DNA of 64,000 bases from Megaleporinus macrocephalus (GCA_021613375.1 CM038702.1:26028349-26092348); one strand, 5' to 3'; numbered from the stretch's first letter, positions 22,741-35,989 are shown. The notes: generated by a model not told the origin, from the sequence alone. Numbers and translations: made by a program.

Positions 22741-23471
22741 CATATTGTAACATATTTTCACATGATTCATCACAATTAGGATAAATATAATCATATTCTC
22801 CGACTGTAGTCCAGGTTGGGTCTCAGTGGTTGCAAAGATGATCCTGGTTTGAAAATGGTGGTCTAAGTTACGCTGTTGTGTTGGTCCAGGTGATTCTGCT
22901 TGTACAGGAAGTAGCAGCAACAGCCCAGGAGCTGCTGAGTTATGTAAGCACAGAGCAGGTCATTCAGCCTGGCCCACTAAACAGGAGATGCGTGAAATCT
23001 AGAGCACCAAGCGCTCAGCTACCCAAGACATGGCTGCTTCAACACACACATTTACACACATACACAGAAAGCTCTGCTGCTCAAAATGCGTTTGCCTCAG
23101 TCAGAAAACACCGAACTGGCATGTAGCCATGCTCTGAGTGAGTCAAATCCATGCATGCACGCTCACAAACACATGCATCCTTGCCAGAAGAATCCTCCAC
23201 TCTCTGTCTCTATTAGATTGTTGCAACAGAAAAGAAAAAATCAGCCCAGCTAAGCTAACTCATGTTGTCGGGGCTTCCACCTCCAGCTGCCTGAACCTAC
23301 TCTGACACACACACACTCAAACACAGGTATGTTTTTACACAGATATGTTTTTACCTTGATAAACTTGCAGTGGTAGGCTTATCAAACAGTTATAGCCCAT
23401 ATTATATATTTGAATTTATAATTATATAGCTTATATACAACAGTGGAAGACTGTTTAAAAGCGGTAACCGC

Positions 23472-23620
23472 TAGGGCTGTGTACTAGCAAGGGGCTAGTG
23501 ATATGATATGTATCATGATACAGGAGTTACGGTTCGATATATTGCAATATAGGAAGCAAGACAATATATCACAATTTTAACCACATCACCGCATCACTTG
23601 TAAGAACACCGTTATCTAGT
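23472..23620 (+). mobile_element. hAT-like MITE end fragment
   Basis: 'ctagggctgtgtactagcaa' followed by ATGATATGTATCATGATAC and 'cgatatattgcaatat' resembles the left end of the MITE family at 52644 ('ggggctgtgtattggcaaga'). The right end is not recognisable. Confidence 0.55.
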
Positions 23621-23784
23621 GTTCGGGCCACAAATCTTTTAAACTATTGAAAAAAATCGCTATTGAGTTTTACTATTTTAAATATTGAGTTTGTAAGAGT
23701 TTGTAAACAGTTTTCAATATTTACTATATTTTCCAAGACCCCTAGTATCTGCAGGGTTTATATTAAAATTAAGGATGTGTAAGC

Positions 23785-24172
23785 TGGGGGTGTAAGAAAA
23801 TATCGAAATATCGAATATCAGGATATTATGTTTAGTGATGCTGTATCGATTCTCAAAAACACAGTATCGATATGCAGATTCCTGGCAGACAGTGAATCCT
23901 TGTGTGTTGTGTTTAAACCTCTGACCACTAGATGGCAGTGTTGTAATCCATTTTCAGCTCCAGTCCAACAATAACAAGCAGCACAATTGCGCAATGCTAT
24001 TGTAAGCATTAATAAACCTGTTCATGTAGTGGTGTGTTTTAATAGTAGGATTTGAAAAATCGCAATATGTCACTTTGCTTTCAGTATCGCAGTATATTAC
24101 AATACATTGAATCATGACCGCTATATCGCAATACGTATTGTATCGCCAGGTTCTTGCCAATACACAGCCCTA
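23785..24172 (-). mobile_element. hAT-like MITE (388 bp) with intact CTCF-like motif
   Basis: It is the inverse of the element at 52644-53026. The ends are TGGGGGTGTAAG and the inverse of TAGGGCTGTGTATTGGCAAG. It is flanked by GTGTAAGC at 23777-23784 and 24173-24180 (8-bp target duplication; the match extends 2 bp if the tip is counted). At 23925-23938 it contains CCACTAGATGGCAG, which fits the CTCF core consensus at every position. It lies 630 bp upstream of the coding exon. Confidence 0.9.
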
Positions 24173-24419
24173 GTGTAAGCTGTGGTGTGTAAAATTACAG
24201 ATCAATGTAAAGTACAGATCAAGTAATGTAAAAAAGATGTATTCTTTCATTTGATCCTTTTAAGAAAGTTGAATATTTATTACATTACACACTATATTAT
24301 AGTTGTTCACTGTATTTTGATACTGTTCATGTTCTTATTCTATCAGCTTCATGATAACCATTGTACTGCAATATCTTGACCAAAGAACGCTAGCCAGGCT
24401 AGCAGTTAGCTGAAGCTAA

Positions 24420-24600
24420 TTGCTGGTTGAAGCAATGTTTGTTGGATAAGTTGGATGTCTGGAAAAAACTAGTGTTTGCTTGATAGTATTTGTTGTAGCT
24501 TGATATTAAAGCATGTTGGTTTTTGGTGGACAGAATGTTGCTGTTTGTTGGAGCATGATGGCATTTGATGGACATGTTGGCATTTTTTGATGTTGACGAT
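24420..24600. repeat. degenerate GTTTG/TTGG-rich tandem repeats
   Basis: Loose repetition of 'gtttgttgga', 'gttggtttttggtgga' and 'gctgtttgttgga' with no fixed period. A similar texture occurs at 35280-35560. Confidence 0.4.
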
Positions 24601-24801
24601 TGTTGGGGTTTGCATTTGGAGAATTGGAGAATACTCAATGCAAGAATGCAGATGACCATGCAAATGCACAAACCTTCTATACAAATTCACCCTGCATTGC
24701 TGTGGCAATTAAAAAAAACCTGTTGCTGTTTGCTGTAGAAAATTGATTTAGAAAAAGTTAAACCTGACCGAAAGTGTTGTTACTGTGTTTGTGCAGGGAA
24801 G

Positions 24802-25050
24802 ATGATGTGTGAAGTAATGCCCACGATCAGCGAGGACACGGCCATGAGCCAGCGAGGTTCTCAGAGCAGCGCCTCAGACCCAGACTCGCACTTTGAACAG
24901 CTGATGGTGAATATGCTGGATGAACGGGATCGTCTCCTGGACACTCTGAGAGAGACTCAGGAGAGCCTGGCACTCGCACAGCAGCACCTGCAGGACGTCA
25001 TCTATGATCGCGACTCACTTCAGCGCCAACTCAGCTCCGCACTGCCACAG
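24802..25050 (+). CDS. ppfia2: liprin-alpha first coding exon (closest to liprin-alpha-2)
   Basis: Liprin-alpha proteins are presynaptic active-zone scaffolds: N-terminal coiled coils oligomerise and bind RIM, ELKS and kinesin KIF1A, and C-terminal SAM domains bind LAR receptor phosphatases (known of the family). The exon runs 24797-25050, with acceptor 'tgtttgtgcag|ggaag' and donor 'ccacag|gtacga'. ATG at 24802 has A at -3. The 83 codons end in phase 0. Residues 1-9 MMCEVMPTI and 30-48 [19 protein letters not shown] are family hallmarks; 40-80 is heptad-rich coiled coil ending [13 protein letters not shown]. The [16 protein letters not shown] linker (11-26) favours alpha-2, since alpha-1, -3 and -4 differ there. 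The frame continues past 25050 only into intron. The rest of the ~1250-residue protein lies beyond the window or was not seen; one of two teleost paralogues is possible. Confidence 0.93.
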
Positions 25051-25225
25051 GTACGATCTATATTGTACATATACACACATGCCTGAATTCTTTTTCATTC
25101 TTGTGTGCTTTCTCGTGTACATACATTATTTCACACACGTACACTGAGCTGGCACATAGTCCTCTTGTGTACCTACACACAGTGATTATTTAATCAGGTA
25201 CACCATCACTCACTGCATAGCGTGT

Positions 25226-25466
25226 AACTGTAAGCTTATAAAAATGTATCTAACTGCCATATTCCTGTTTCAAAACTATGGACAAAACGTATGTGTAAAT
25301 ATGTTAAATACAAAAATACAAATGTACATAATATTTAATCTCAGAATGCTTGAAAGCTTTTATGAGTTTTGTGATTTGTAACTGATCTGTCAACATAAAC
25401 CTCAACCCGCGTGAGAGAAAAAACACTTTAGTCAGAGGATACAGTTATTGTCTACATCAATTACTT
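25226..25466 (+). repeat. dispersed repeat, copy 1
   Basis: Direct-orientation match to 27037-27280. Shared blocks are 'cttataaaaatgtatcta', 'aatacaaatgtacataatat', 'ctcagaatgcttga', 'ttgtaactgatctgtcaaca' and 'gaggatacagttattgtcta'. The copy starts about 175 bp past the coding exon. It is noncoding and its class is unknown. Confidence 0.85.
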
Positions 25467-27036
25467 CCTTTCAACATTTGAATATTGTTTACACTGTCAT
25501 TTAAAGTTATAAAAACCTAAAGCAGTGACATGTAAACATAGAAGGTATAAAACTTTGTAAAGTTAATTTAGATATTTGTTTCTTCACACATTATTCATGT
25601 TAGAAAATAGCTAAAACATGTAAGTAAACTGCATTGTGGAATTAGACTTTTTCAGAATTTATGTGTTCAGGATTTTTTGGTTGGGTCTGAAGTCATTGCT
25701 CGATGACACACTGGAGCCATATTTAGCATGGCCCTTCCTTTACACTATTATATTATAAAAACTAGAACAAAAATTGCAGAACAGACCAGTCTTTTTGTTG
25801 GAGTTTGCTTAGAATGATGGGGTGAAGACGTGGATTAATTTTTTTTGCCATGCTAATGAGGTCTAAGAATTCATATGATCAAATAATCATATAATTTGAC
25901 CTGCTGGTGTAGTTAATTTAGTTTTGGCATATTTCACTTAAAGTAGCTTTTTAGGAAACCTTGCTAACCTTGCCTGGCTAGTTAGCAAAATGATGAAATT
26001 ATTGCAATGCTGTATAGTATAAACCTCCAATTAATGCATATTCCATATCATGTGAATCTTATATTTTAACTCACTAGGCAGTTAAACTAAAGTCTCCATA
26101 GAAACAGACAAGTAAATGCTAATAATCTGATCGCTTGGCTAACATTGCTGGCAGTCACAGTTTAATTTGTATGTAGATACAGTTAAACAAAAAACCTGTG
26201 GGTTTTGAGAGATAAACATTAGGTGTGTCAGTAGCGGTAGTAGCACTGCATACCTCATCACAATGCTAAGATTTGCTTCTGTTCCATTTGTGCAGCAGTT
26301 TCATACTCCTGCCCATGAGGCATTTGTGGCATTACTTCCAAATGTGATAAATCCACGAAATGATAGTAAAAAGTTTTATTCCATCAAATCTGTACAGTTA
26401 GAGTAGAAAATAAGTTTGATGTTTAGTCACACTCTCACCAGTCCTCTGGCTCTAACTCATGTATGACTGTACAAGTCCAGTAAAGCTGCTAGATAGAGCA
26501 TCCATTTTTCAGGTGGTAGTGCTTGTTTGACACTTAAAAGAGGCGGCACTGAAATGAAAGTGAATTCTATGTTTGTGTGTGTGTCAGCTGAAGCGCTGCT
26601 AGTGGCTTCATTTCAATATAAAAGAAGCTTTTCTGCCTAACCTAGTGAGCTAACAGATATGCCAGCAAAGCTGAAATCAGCTTCCTATTTACCAGCTTTT
26701 TGTTTGAGTTTACATGTTCCACTTTAAATGATGCAACAGCTCACAATATTACTACTTTACATGGGCTCATGCTTGGGTCAACAATAAAAACTGGCTTTTT
26801 TAAGCCATACATACACATTAATGTGCTTTGAAGCATTGCTGATTGATTACAAATGTTTAAATGTTGGTGAGTATTGGAAGACCTTTTAACAAATAAGGGT
26901 CTGAATGTGGGTCTACACTTCAGTTCCCACACAGCTTACACATTCACTGCATAGTAGTTGCTGACTGATTTAAAGTCCTCGCTGCATTATAATTACTCAA
27001 AAGGACAAGCTGCATGTAAATGAAACTTTGTAACAA

Positions 27037-27280
27037 AACTGTAAACTTATAAAAATGTATCTACCTGCCTTATTTATATACATAAAATTATACATAAATG
27101 TGTTAAATGCTAAAGGCAATGGTGGAAGCAAATACAAATGTACATAATATTTATCCTCAGAATGCTTGAACACTTTTGTGAGGTTTGTGGTTTGTAACTG
27201 ATCTGTCAACATAAACCTCAACCTGCGTGAGAGAAAAATCGCTTGTCAGAGGATACAGTTATTGTCTACATCAGTTACTT
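27037..27280 (+). repeat. dispersed repeat, copy 2
   Basis: Second copy of 25226-25466, 1.8 kb downstream in the same orientation. It differs by small substitutions and a rearranged segment near 27070-27130. Confidence 0.85.
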
Positions 27281-28244
27281 ATGCCTATAAATCTCAGAGC
27301 ATTCTTAATTAATATTTTAATAAATAGCTTTCTTTAGTGATTCAGACTACATAGCAGTGAAGTGTTTTCTCTAGACATTTCCATCCTCATCCGAGCTGGT
27401 CATTTTCTGGGTTGTAATTCCACATCAAAAATTATTTTACACGTTGTCAAATGAAGTTAAAATCAGCGCATGGGAAAAGTGATGTCTTACGTAATCTCTC
27501 CTAAAGCCAGCTTAGCTCTCTGCTAGCTGGAAAAGTGTGTCAGTAATTCTAGTCACAAGTCCTTACGGCTCTCCTTCCAGAAGTGTCTGCAATCTCAGCC
27601 GTGAAGGAGAAAAGAGGACTTCGGTCATGGCAGCTTTCTTTTTCTCTAGCTAATCCTCCTGTTTTTGTAGCAAATGCCACTTTTTGGGAGTCTTTTTAAA
27701 AGTGCACTGATCATGGTGGGGTTTACAGTCAGTCTCTAAAATCAGTGCAATTCGCACTACAATATATATGTTTATGTGAGAATATATCAACATGTTCTAT
27801 AATACTAATTAGGTAAATGCAATCACAATTATCTCATGTAAACTTGGAAAAAGGGACATGTAAACTTGGAAAAAGGGTTAACAAACGGATATTAAAATCC
27901 ATTTATGCTGACTAAATAAAACTGTTATATATTAATAATATTATAATATACTGTATTAGTTTTAATTGATTGACTTTTTTAATTGTCTTTGTAAAATATG
28001 TATCTGTATCTGCCTAGTTTTAGTTTTAGGGTACAGCATGGTGCAAATCAGCAGAATTACTGTAACTCAGCATATGTGCTTGTTAGTACCTAGCTTGCTT
28101 AATAAACAAAAATAATAATAAACAAGACAGCTGAACCTAAAAACGAAAGAAAACAAAAAAACAAGAATCTCCCTATCTCCCTAAAAACTCAGAGGAAAAG
28201 GGTAACCAATCTCCATCCCCTATAAACTTTTCACTAACAAGACT

Positions 28245-28302
28245 GTAACAACTGCAATTTCCCCCTGGGATCAATAAAGTATTTCTGATTCTGATTCTAA
28301 CA
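28245..28302 (+). mobile_element. LINE-type 3' tail
   Basis: 'tgcaatttccccctgggatc' then 'aataaagta' and repeated TTCTGA units. This is the common 3' end of fish CR1/L2-type LINEs (from memory): a truncated insertion with almost no body. A weaker relative is 'aataaacctgattctgattg' near 61170. Confidence 0.6.
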
Positions 28303-29756
28303 AGGCTTTCACAAAAATTACAAGCAAAGTGAAGCAAAGAGCAATAAGTAGTGCCAGGATGAACTGGACACGAGTCGGGTTAAAGCGAAGAGAACCCTGA
28401 AAGAAACTGCTTTATTAATAATTGTCCAAATACAGAACTGTCTGTAGAGGCTGTGTTTATGTAACATGCCAGTTGGACCAAACATTTTTTGTACTGTATA
28501 GGTTTATACTTGGAGAATTTGTATATGTAGTGCATGTCTGGTTTAAGAGGATGTTCATCTACAGCTCAAATTGAAATGTAAAAACAGACAAATGAGGATC
28601 AAAAATATGAGATATCACTCTCTGTCATTCTTTTTACTTTTGTCTTACTGTGTTTGGACCGGTTATAAAATAATCCCATATTAGTTATTTCAGCCTGGTT
28701 ATGCTGTAAAAACCAGTGCACATACACAAACACATACATACAGTTCATCTCTTGTTTAAATGTTAGGCATTTACAGTTACAGGAGTACAGGTAGAAGATT
28801 TAGCTGTGAAAGAGTAAGAAAAGCAAGAGCAACACAGACAATAACATTTGCTATTATGGCATTATTGTCAAGATAATTATTGGTTATTAGCTACCATTCA
28901 TCCCAGGCCTTGTTCAAACTACTACCTAAATCACTGGTTTCCTAAACTAACGGTTGTGACCCATTATATAGTTATTTGAATTACACATCAGGACACAGGA
29001 TAGTCTTCTCTTATCATTTTCTGAAATGAAAAAAATACACTTACATTTTTCACTCTTCTCATATGCACTAGTCTAGCGTTACACTAGTTTAGTGTAATGC
29101 TAGAGTAATAATACACTAACACAGTAATACACTAACATAGTATTAAATTAGCATAGTGTTAGACTACTATAGATCCTGTCATAAGGAACATGCCAATGAA
29201 CCAAAATCATCTTTTACAACAAAAAATGATGAGGTAATCGGATAGCAGGATAATTCCTAAATTTTAAATCTGCAATAAAACAACCTGAGCCAGCTTTACT
29301 TGTACAACAGACATGCATACGAGCATATAACGTGGTCCTCCTTCTTGCTGAAAATTGAATTCAAGAGCCAGAGTGTTATTCACTGCCCCACTTCAATCTG
29401 AAGTAGAAGCAGAGGTCTTGAGACGTTGATTGTCACACCGTAATACAAAACCTTCTGCAACCAAAGCCTTCAGGTTGTCCTGGAAACAGATGATCAAGAT
29501 ATGTCTGGATTATTTATTATTAGTACTGTATTTATCTTAATCTAACCTTTTCAGCTCACTTTTAACTACAAACACACACTGGGGCTCTCAGATGGGATCA
29601 CAAATATCTGGGATCAATTGGCAGCAAATTTCTAAGCCAGCGGTATGTATCTTAAATCCACCAGGGGGTGCTTAGCATGAATTGTGGAGCACTTTTGCAG
29701 TGTGTAAAATATGCATATCAATAGGCGTTGTCTGACATATCCCATCCAAAATGCTA

Positions 29757-29868
29757 ATGACAAACTGCCTTGCTCTTGTCGCAATATATTGCAATATATC
29801 AAATCATAACATCTGTATCATGTTTCTTGTCTTATCACCAGGATCTTGCCAGTACACAGGCCTGTTAT
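29757..29868 (-). mobile_element. fragment of the hAT-like MITE family
   Basis: 'gcaatatattgcaatatatc' followed by 'caggatcttgccagtacaca' and 'ggcctg' is the inverse of the left end of the 52644 element. Only about 110 bp is recognisable. Confidence 0.6.
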
Positions 29869-32099
29869 TAATGCTGTGAATGTTATTTTGTCAAACTTGA
29901 ATGCTTTGTTTACTTGTTCATATAAGATGATTAACAGCTTCAGGATGAGAAGGCCCCTAGTTTAAGAGCTTTTGTAATTTGTATTACATTATGTAAGCCT
30001 GCAAGAATGACAAGACAGAAAAAGACAATGCAAGTGTTGGCATATAATTGTTAAGGTACCTGCAGTGTTCAACAATTCAACATCTGCTGCCCCATATCAC
30101 TAATGTAACGAAAGATCAGAGCAGCACGTACACATAAGGCGTGCTGTCAGTGGTTGCCTGTTTTGTGCTGTACACACTGCTGCTTTTTGTGATGTTTGAT
30201 ACAAATTGGGTGTACATCTGCAGGCAGTGACTTAACAAAGACAGATTCCATTTTTGACGTCTGCACTGCCAACTGGAAAAATGTCAATTAGAAGGACATA
30301 ATTTTTTGGTGTCTCTTGCCAAAGTTTTTAAAATGTTTTTGAAATTGTGCATGCCACATATTTCTTTGTCCCCTTTTGGAGCCCCTGAATCTAGGAGAAG
30401 TCAAAGCAGTCAAGGGGGGGTTCCCATGTCCGTTCCTACTAACTGCTCCTTTTTTTTGTGGAATTGGAAGGTGGCGGTCAACTTTGTCATAATGCTTAGA
30501 GAAACAATTGTCATAAAAGTCATAATTGCCGTTACTTAAGTACAATTATGGTAACTTTTATCAAATGCTGTATGGATTAACCGTGAGATGGAACACCCAA
30601 TAATCTAGCTAGCTCGGCCACTGTATTATTTTCGGTAGCAAAATAATTGAGCCAAGCATGTACAGACGCAGTACATTATAAACAAAAAGAGATGATAACA
30701 TTTGTACCTGCGTATTCATGAACATGTTTTGAATGACCAACCTGAGCAGTTTTCGGTCTTCAGATGTTGCTAGTTAAGACGTGTCACTTGCTAAGAAGTT
30801 ATCACAAAACAGCTATGTGCTGATTCTTTGAAAATATTAGCTGCAAAGAAATTCAGGAAGAGCTGATTTTTCTTCCAAATAATGATTTGACCACTTTGTT
30901 TTTCAAACTTGTTAAAAACATATGCCAGGACGCTTTTGGCCTTTTTTAAACACCTGAAAAGTTTGAATGTCGATAAATGCTGACATAATTCCCAAGGTCT
31001 GGCTTTCTGCAGGTGCTCTTTTAGGTTAGTGTTTTTTTGTAAATAATGCAAATGTCATAAACAGCTGTCTGGTGATAATAGGCTCTTATGTAATGACAGT
31101 GCTGTTGTCATGTTGTTCTGTGGCCACACGTCTAAATGAGTTGTCACTGTTAACATGGTGGATTCATCCCCAGATGTTACTCAGCCAAATGGCTCTATTA
31201 ATTAAAATGGCAACAGTTTTGTTTGTTCTTAGCATTTCAGCTCCATGCTTCCGAGGCCCCTTATCAGAGCATTGTAGATGAGAGCTTACAAGCAGGAAGA
31301 GTTCTACTACATTGTTTTAAACAGAAAATGAGTGTATTGACATGTCATAAAAAAGTAATAATATAAGTACATTTATATATCACATGTCACATGTCGGAAA
31401 CAACATCAGTATAAGGTTATTTGTATGCCGCTTTCAACAGTGGCCAGCCAGTGTAGATGTTTTTGCTGATTTAGTATAGATTGTGATGTCTCAGGAATGT
31501 CCTATGCATGCATTGTTCTCCACCAAATACCTTAATACCTTAATTCTCTGCTAATGCCTATTAACCTCTAGTACACTCGTACTCGTATCTACCAAACCCC
31601 ATCCTTCCTTTCCACCAACTCTTATTCTCTAACAAGACACTATCATCCTATAACAAACAAACCATGCTCATTCCAGCACTATTATTCCGCACTCAGACAC
31701 CATCTTTGCCCATTTATTCTTTTTAAAACATTTCGTCTTTTGAATGGCCACAGTGTATGTGCTAAATACATCTGCCATTGCCATGCCATGCCTACATCAC
31801 TGTTACTTCACATGGCTAATCCTGGGGTTGAAGCTGCTGTGACATTTTTTCTAGTTTCTTATTTGTCCTTTAATGCCAGTTAAAGGGAGAGTTGTATGCT
31901 TCAGTCTCTAGCTCTGTGGTTGCTATAGCAGATTGAAGCGCATCTCCTCCGCCTTTTTGTGTGTATCACATTTCAGAAATAAGAATCTAGTCTTGTTCGC
32001 CTGCATCTTACAATGTACGAATCTCTGCTGCAGTGTTTGGCGTTAAATCTAGGCGCAGATAATCAGAGAGATGAGAACTAGGCTGAATGATGGCTGCAG

Positions 32100-32230
32100 G
32101 GTGGCTCAGAGAGAAGAGAAGAATGAGGAGGGAGGGAGAGAGGGAGGGGAAGATAGAGAGATGAGGAAAGGAATTGGCCTGGTTTAAAGAGGGAGAGTGA
32201 TCTGCCTTTACTGAGAAGAGGTAGAATAAA
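32100..32230. repeat. polypurine (GA-rich) tract
   Basis: The + strand is mostly gagagaag/gggagggagagag. It is simple sequence with no coding content. Confidence 0.75.
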
Positions 32231-32296
32231 GCAGACATAAAAAATCTAATTCATGCAGTTTGCACCTTTCCTCAGCCAAGACTCATGTTTGTGTCT

Positions 32297-32415
32297 GATG
32301 TTTGCTTCTTCAGTGTCTCTAGTACTAGAGCTACAAAGAAAGTGCAGCTATCAAGTAATGGTAACTTATGTGCACCAGCAAGTATCATGCAAACTGCATG
32401 CCTGTATTATTATAC
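32297..32415 (+). repeat. dispersed repeat related to 57350-57450
   Basis: Blocks shared with the right-hand copy include 'gtttgcttctt', 'gctacaaag..agtgcag', 'agtaatgg.ta' and 'gcaaactgca..cct'. It belongs to the family also represented at 45715, 48745 and 56425. Confidence 0.45.
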
Positions 32416-33147
32416 TCTTGCCTCAAAATATGTTGACAGTTAGTTAATCTCAAAATAGATTCCAAAGTATTGTCTATCCATGCAGAATGTATTTTTGATT
32501 TCTTCCCAAAGCATTTTAGACTCAAAGCATTACGTTGTCTTCTCACATCTCACATGGACAGAAGCCATCTGTGAAATATTTCCGTTAAATGAATCATTTG
32601 TATGTAACGTCTATTTTAAATAGAAATTAAATAAACTAAAGGTTGGCCTCTCACATTTGTGTGATGTATATTCACTGTATAATGTGCACACATGAGTACA
32701 CATATGTAAGCTCACATACCCCTCCCTTCCTTTTTCTCCTTCCCTAAAACTGACTTCTCTGACATATCACATCACCGTTTGTCTGACAGATCAGAATGAC
32801 GGCCTCCATCCCCACAGAGCCTGCGGGTTACGGCATGACTGAGGCATGCATAGCAAAGGTCTTTTGCATTCTACTATTTATGTGTGTGAGAGTGTGTCTG
32901 TGTGTGTAGGAAATAGACTAAAAAATTTGGAATCAGAGGGAGGAAGACAGAAAAATGTGATTTATGTTGTGGCTGGGTGTGATCTCTGCTTGCACTGTCT
33001 CAGACTGACAGACATGCTGTGAATATTTAAGTAGCACTGTGGCTGCTTGTGAGATCGTCCGTCTCAGACAGGTCAGCGATTTTAGGACAGCAGTTCTGCC
33101 CCTAGAAAACCAACAAGCATCTACAAACATAATATTTTTTTTTAAGA

Positions 33148-33310
33148 TAAACACCAATAAACACCATCATTCTCCTCCAAATACAGCAATTCGCCAATAA
33201 ACACCGTCATTCTCCTCCAAACACCATCATTCTCCAACAAACACTTATTCTCCAGCAAACACCATAATTTTCCACCAAACACTGTCAGTCTCTAGCAAAC
33301 ACCACCATCA
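33148..33310. repeat. degenerate ~21-bp tandem repeat
   Basis: Seven to eight imperfect units of the type 'aacaccatcattctcc(t)ccaa', drifting towards the right end. Confidence 0.75.
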
Positions 33311-35035
33311 TACTCTTATTTATTTGGTGCTGATGTGGAGATCGAAAGCACTTGGAGCTTGCTAGTAATGTTACCTACTAGCAAGTAATGCTAGTAAGCA
33401 CAGATAGCGACCTAGCTTATTTTCACCAGAGCAGAAACAAGAAGTCATATTTATAACCTTTGTTTACAGCGAGGTTCATTGTATTTTCCTGACTTTCAGA
33501 GCAGAGCTCATTATAATATTCACCAAGCATTCTTATGCAATGTAATTTTGCATGTGAGTCATACTGTTCTGTTTCTCATTACCTGTACACCATGACTATA
33601 TCCTTTAGTTTATCCCCCTCGTCCTATAACATGACTCATTGAAACATAAATGACCTTAGTTATAGCTTTCTGCAGCAAAGCAGACTATTCTCAGAGAAAC
33701 ATGTCTGAAAGTGTAACCCTTAAGGCCATTATACACCGAACACATCAGAAAAACGCGAAACAAATTAAACTATACACACTAGACACGACACAATGTTTTT
33801 GGACGTTTGCCATGTGTTTTTAATTCTGTGAAAAAAATGGGCAGAATATATATCAATTATCTCATAAGGAGTTGTTTGTTCCTAAAAAAATAAGCATACG
33901 ATGGGTTAGTGCATTATGCTTTCCACTTTGGAAAAGCAATAAAGAACGGGGAGTTGCTCCACCTCAGCTTAGGATTTAAAACCTTTTTACTCACAGCTGA
34001 AATCTCAGCTTGTGCTTTTTTGTACTATGCAACTTCACTGCCAAATGAAAAAACACAAAACAAACGAAATGAAAGTGCAAGTAAGATCTGATTCCATTCT
34101 CCCAGCAGAATGGACAAACAGTGACACTGGGCTGCTGTCCATTTTGGAAAAAGGATAGTAATGTGAGGAGCTTCTTCACACAGGCTATGACTCAGATGTC
34201 TGTAGCCCTGTTTGAGCAGCTTTTGGAGACTCTGATCTCTGATCTTAGTTCTATTTGCTAGAACCATCATCTTTTTGTGGTTCTGTCATCTTACTGTCAG
34301 GTGCTATCAGTTATACGTGTTTTTTACATGTCATCAGAGTAAATTGTATGAATGAGTCATGTTTTATGTAATGTCACAATAACCCAATCAGTTAATCATT
34401 TCATTTCTTATGTGTAGCTATGTTCAACAAGTGGAGAAATTCTGTTGAAAGAGCACATTCTTTGAATTAATGTGCATGTAAGTACAAGGTGATAATTATG
34501 ATTTAAATTATGACTTTATCATTGTGCTTACACTCTTATTTTGTGGAAAGAATAACACGTTTTTGTTATGTCTGTTCTGACACGATATGAAACTCGACTT
34601 AAACCTGTCAATGCAGATTGAAAATTTATTGTAAATGTAAGTCATTTGGTATCTACCTGTGTAATGTAATTTGCATGTCATTTTGTATACACATTAAAAT
34701 AATGAACTACTGTTAATATGATATTTAGCAAAATGAGAATAATAACCTTTGATGGTTAGGTTTTAGGATGTAAACTCTTTGTGTGTTATTTTCCACCACA
34801 CTGAATCAGCTTCATTTCTTTGGTTACACCCGAAGGTGCAGTTGAAGTTGAGAACATTGGGTGTTTATTCTCTGTTGACCTAATTCTTTACAGCCTGACT
34901 AGCCTGCTCTCCTTCTTGCCTTTTCCCATCGTCCTCTCTTTCCCCTTTGGTGTTCTCTGCTTCCATTTCTCCATGCATCCATCGTTAAGCACGTGTGTGT
35001 TTCAGTTTTGCTTACTCACCATGCTAAATGAGCAT

Positions 35036-35044
35036 GCACACACA

Positions 35045-35078
<34 letters not shown>
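35036..35078. repeat. (CA)n microsatellite
   Basis: About 20 CA units with one early AAA interruption. Confidence 0.95.
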
Positions 35079-35079
<1 letters not shown>

Positions 35080-35279
35080 CTCCTGTGTGTGGGTCAGCAT
35101 GTTTTGAGACAGATCCTGCCACATGAATGGAGAAAGGTGAAAGCTTGCTGCTCAGGCTAATACATCCTAGTGCTGAGTGCAAGCTGTTTTTCTTGTCAGG
35201 AAAACTTTATTGTAAATGTTCTTGTGTCTGTTAATTTTGTGTCTGTTACACTCCTTTGGAATTTGAATAAAACTGGGTT

Positions 35280-35560
35280 TGCCAGTGTTTGTTAGTATTT
35301 GTTGGTAAAGCTAATTTTGTTGCTGTTTGGTGTGTAGTTGTTGAGTTAAGTGTTAAGTTAAGTAATGTAGGGTTTGTTGATTAATGTTAGGATTACTGGT
35401 GTTTGTTTGGTAGAGTTGAGTTTATTGGTGTCTAATGAATAATTCGGGTTTTTAAAGGCAATGTTCGGTGTACAGTTGACTAATACTGGGTTGAATTGAT
35501 TTTGTTTGTTTTGTATGGTTGAGTTTGTTTGTGTTTTCTGGCTAATATTGTGTAGGTATA
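35280..35560. repeat. degenerate GTTTGTTG-rich repeats
   Basis: Loose repeats of 'gtttgttagtatttgttgg' and 'ggtgtttgtttggtagagttg' type, with no stable period. Confidence 0.4.
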
Positions 35561-35989
35561 AGTGTTGCTTGAGGTCTAATCACTTTAGCTACAGCCTTAA
35601 GAATTAGCAAGAACAGCAATTTAGTTTCTGTATTAAACAAATGCAACAGCAAGGAACTTTATGAAAACAGTCTCAGATAGTAGATGTGGGCTTCATTTAC
35701 CACTCACTCATTAGAAAAGATAACCTTTAGATGAATTAACTGTATCAGTGTAGTCAGCATTTATCCTTCTGCTCTAAATAATACAGGTATCCATCAATTA
35801 TGGTTGGCATCACGACCACCATTCTTTTGCCAATGATGAAAGCAATAGAATTATGTTATCCTGGTATGTACCATGACAGGGTCATTAGGAGGGTGTGTTA
35901 GATATTCTCACGGGGGTTTGGTGTGACAAGAACACTGTGGAAAATCAGATGACTGTGAGGGAAAGGAGAGGATAAGGAGCAAATTATTC

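Larger units (their letters stand above)
4941..24796 (+). other. ppfia2: putative intron 1 of the liprin-alpha gene
   Basis: If the donor at 4941 pairs with the acceptor at 24795-24796, the interval is a 19.9 kb intron. It contains only repeats, mobile-element relics and unassigned AT-rich DNA, itemised separately. Stretches 7000-8340, 8440-10240 and 10470-11270 contain short frames but nothing I can identify. Confidence 0.45.

Noticed and set aside
32790..32858. Short exon-like segment with acceptor-like 'tgtctgacag' and an in-frame ATG near 32796
   Set aside because: The translation matches nothing I recognise in liprins, the donor side (aaag|gtcttt) is weak, and there is no supporting neighbour.
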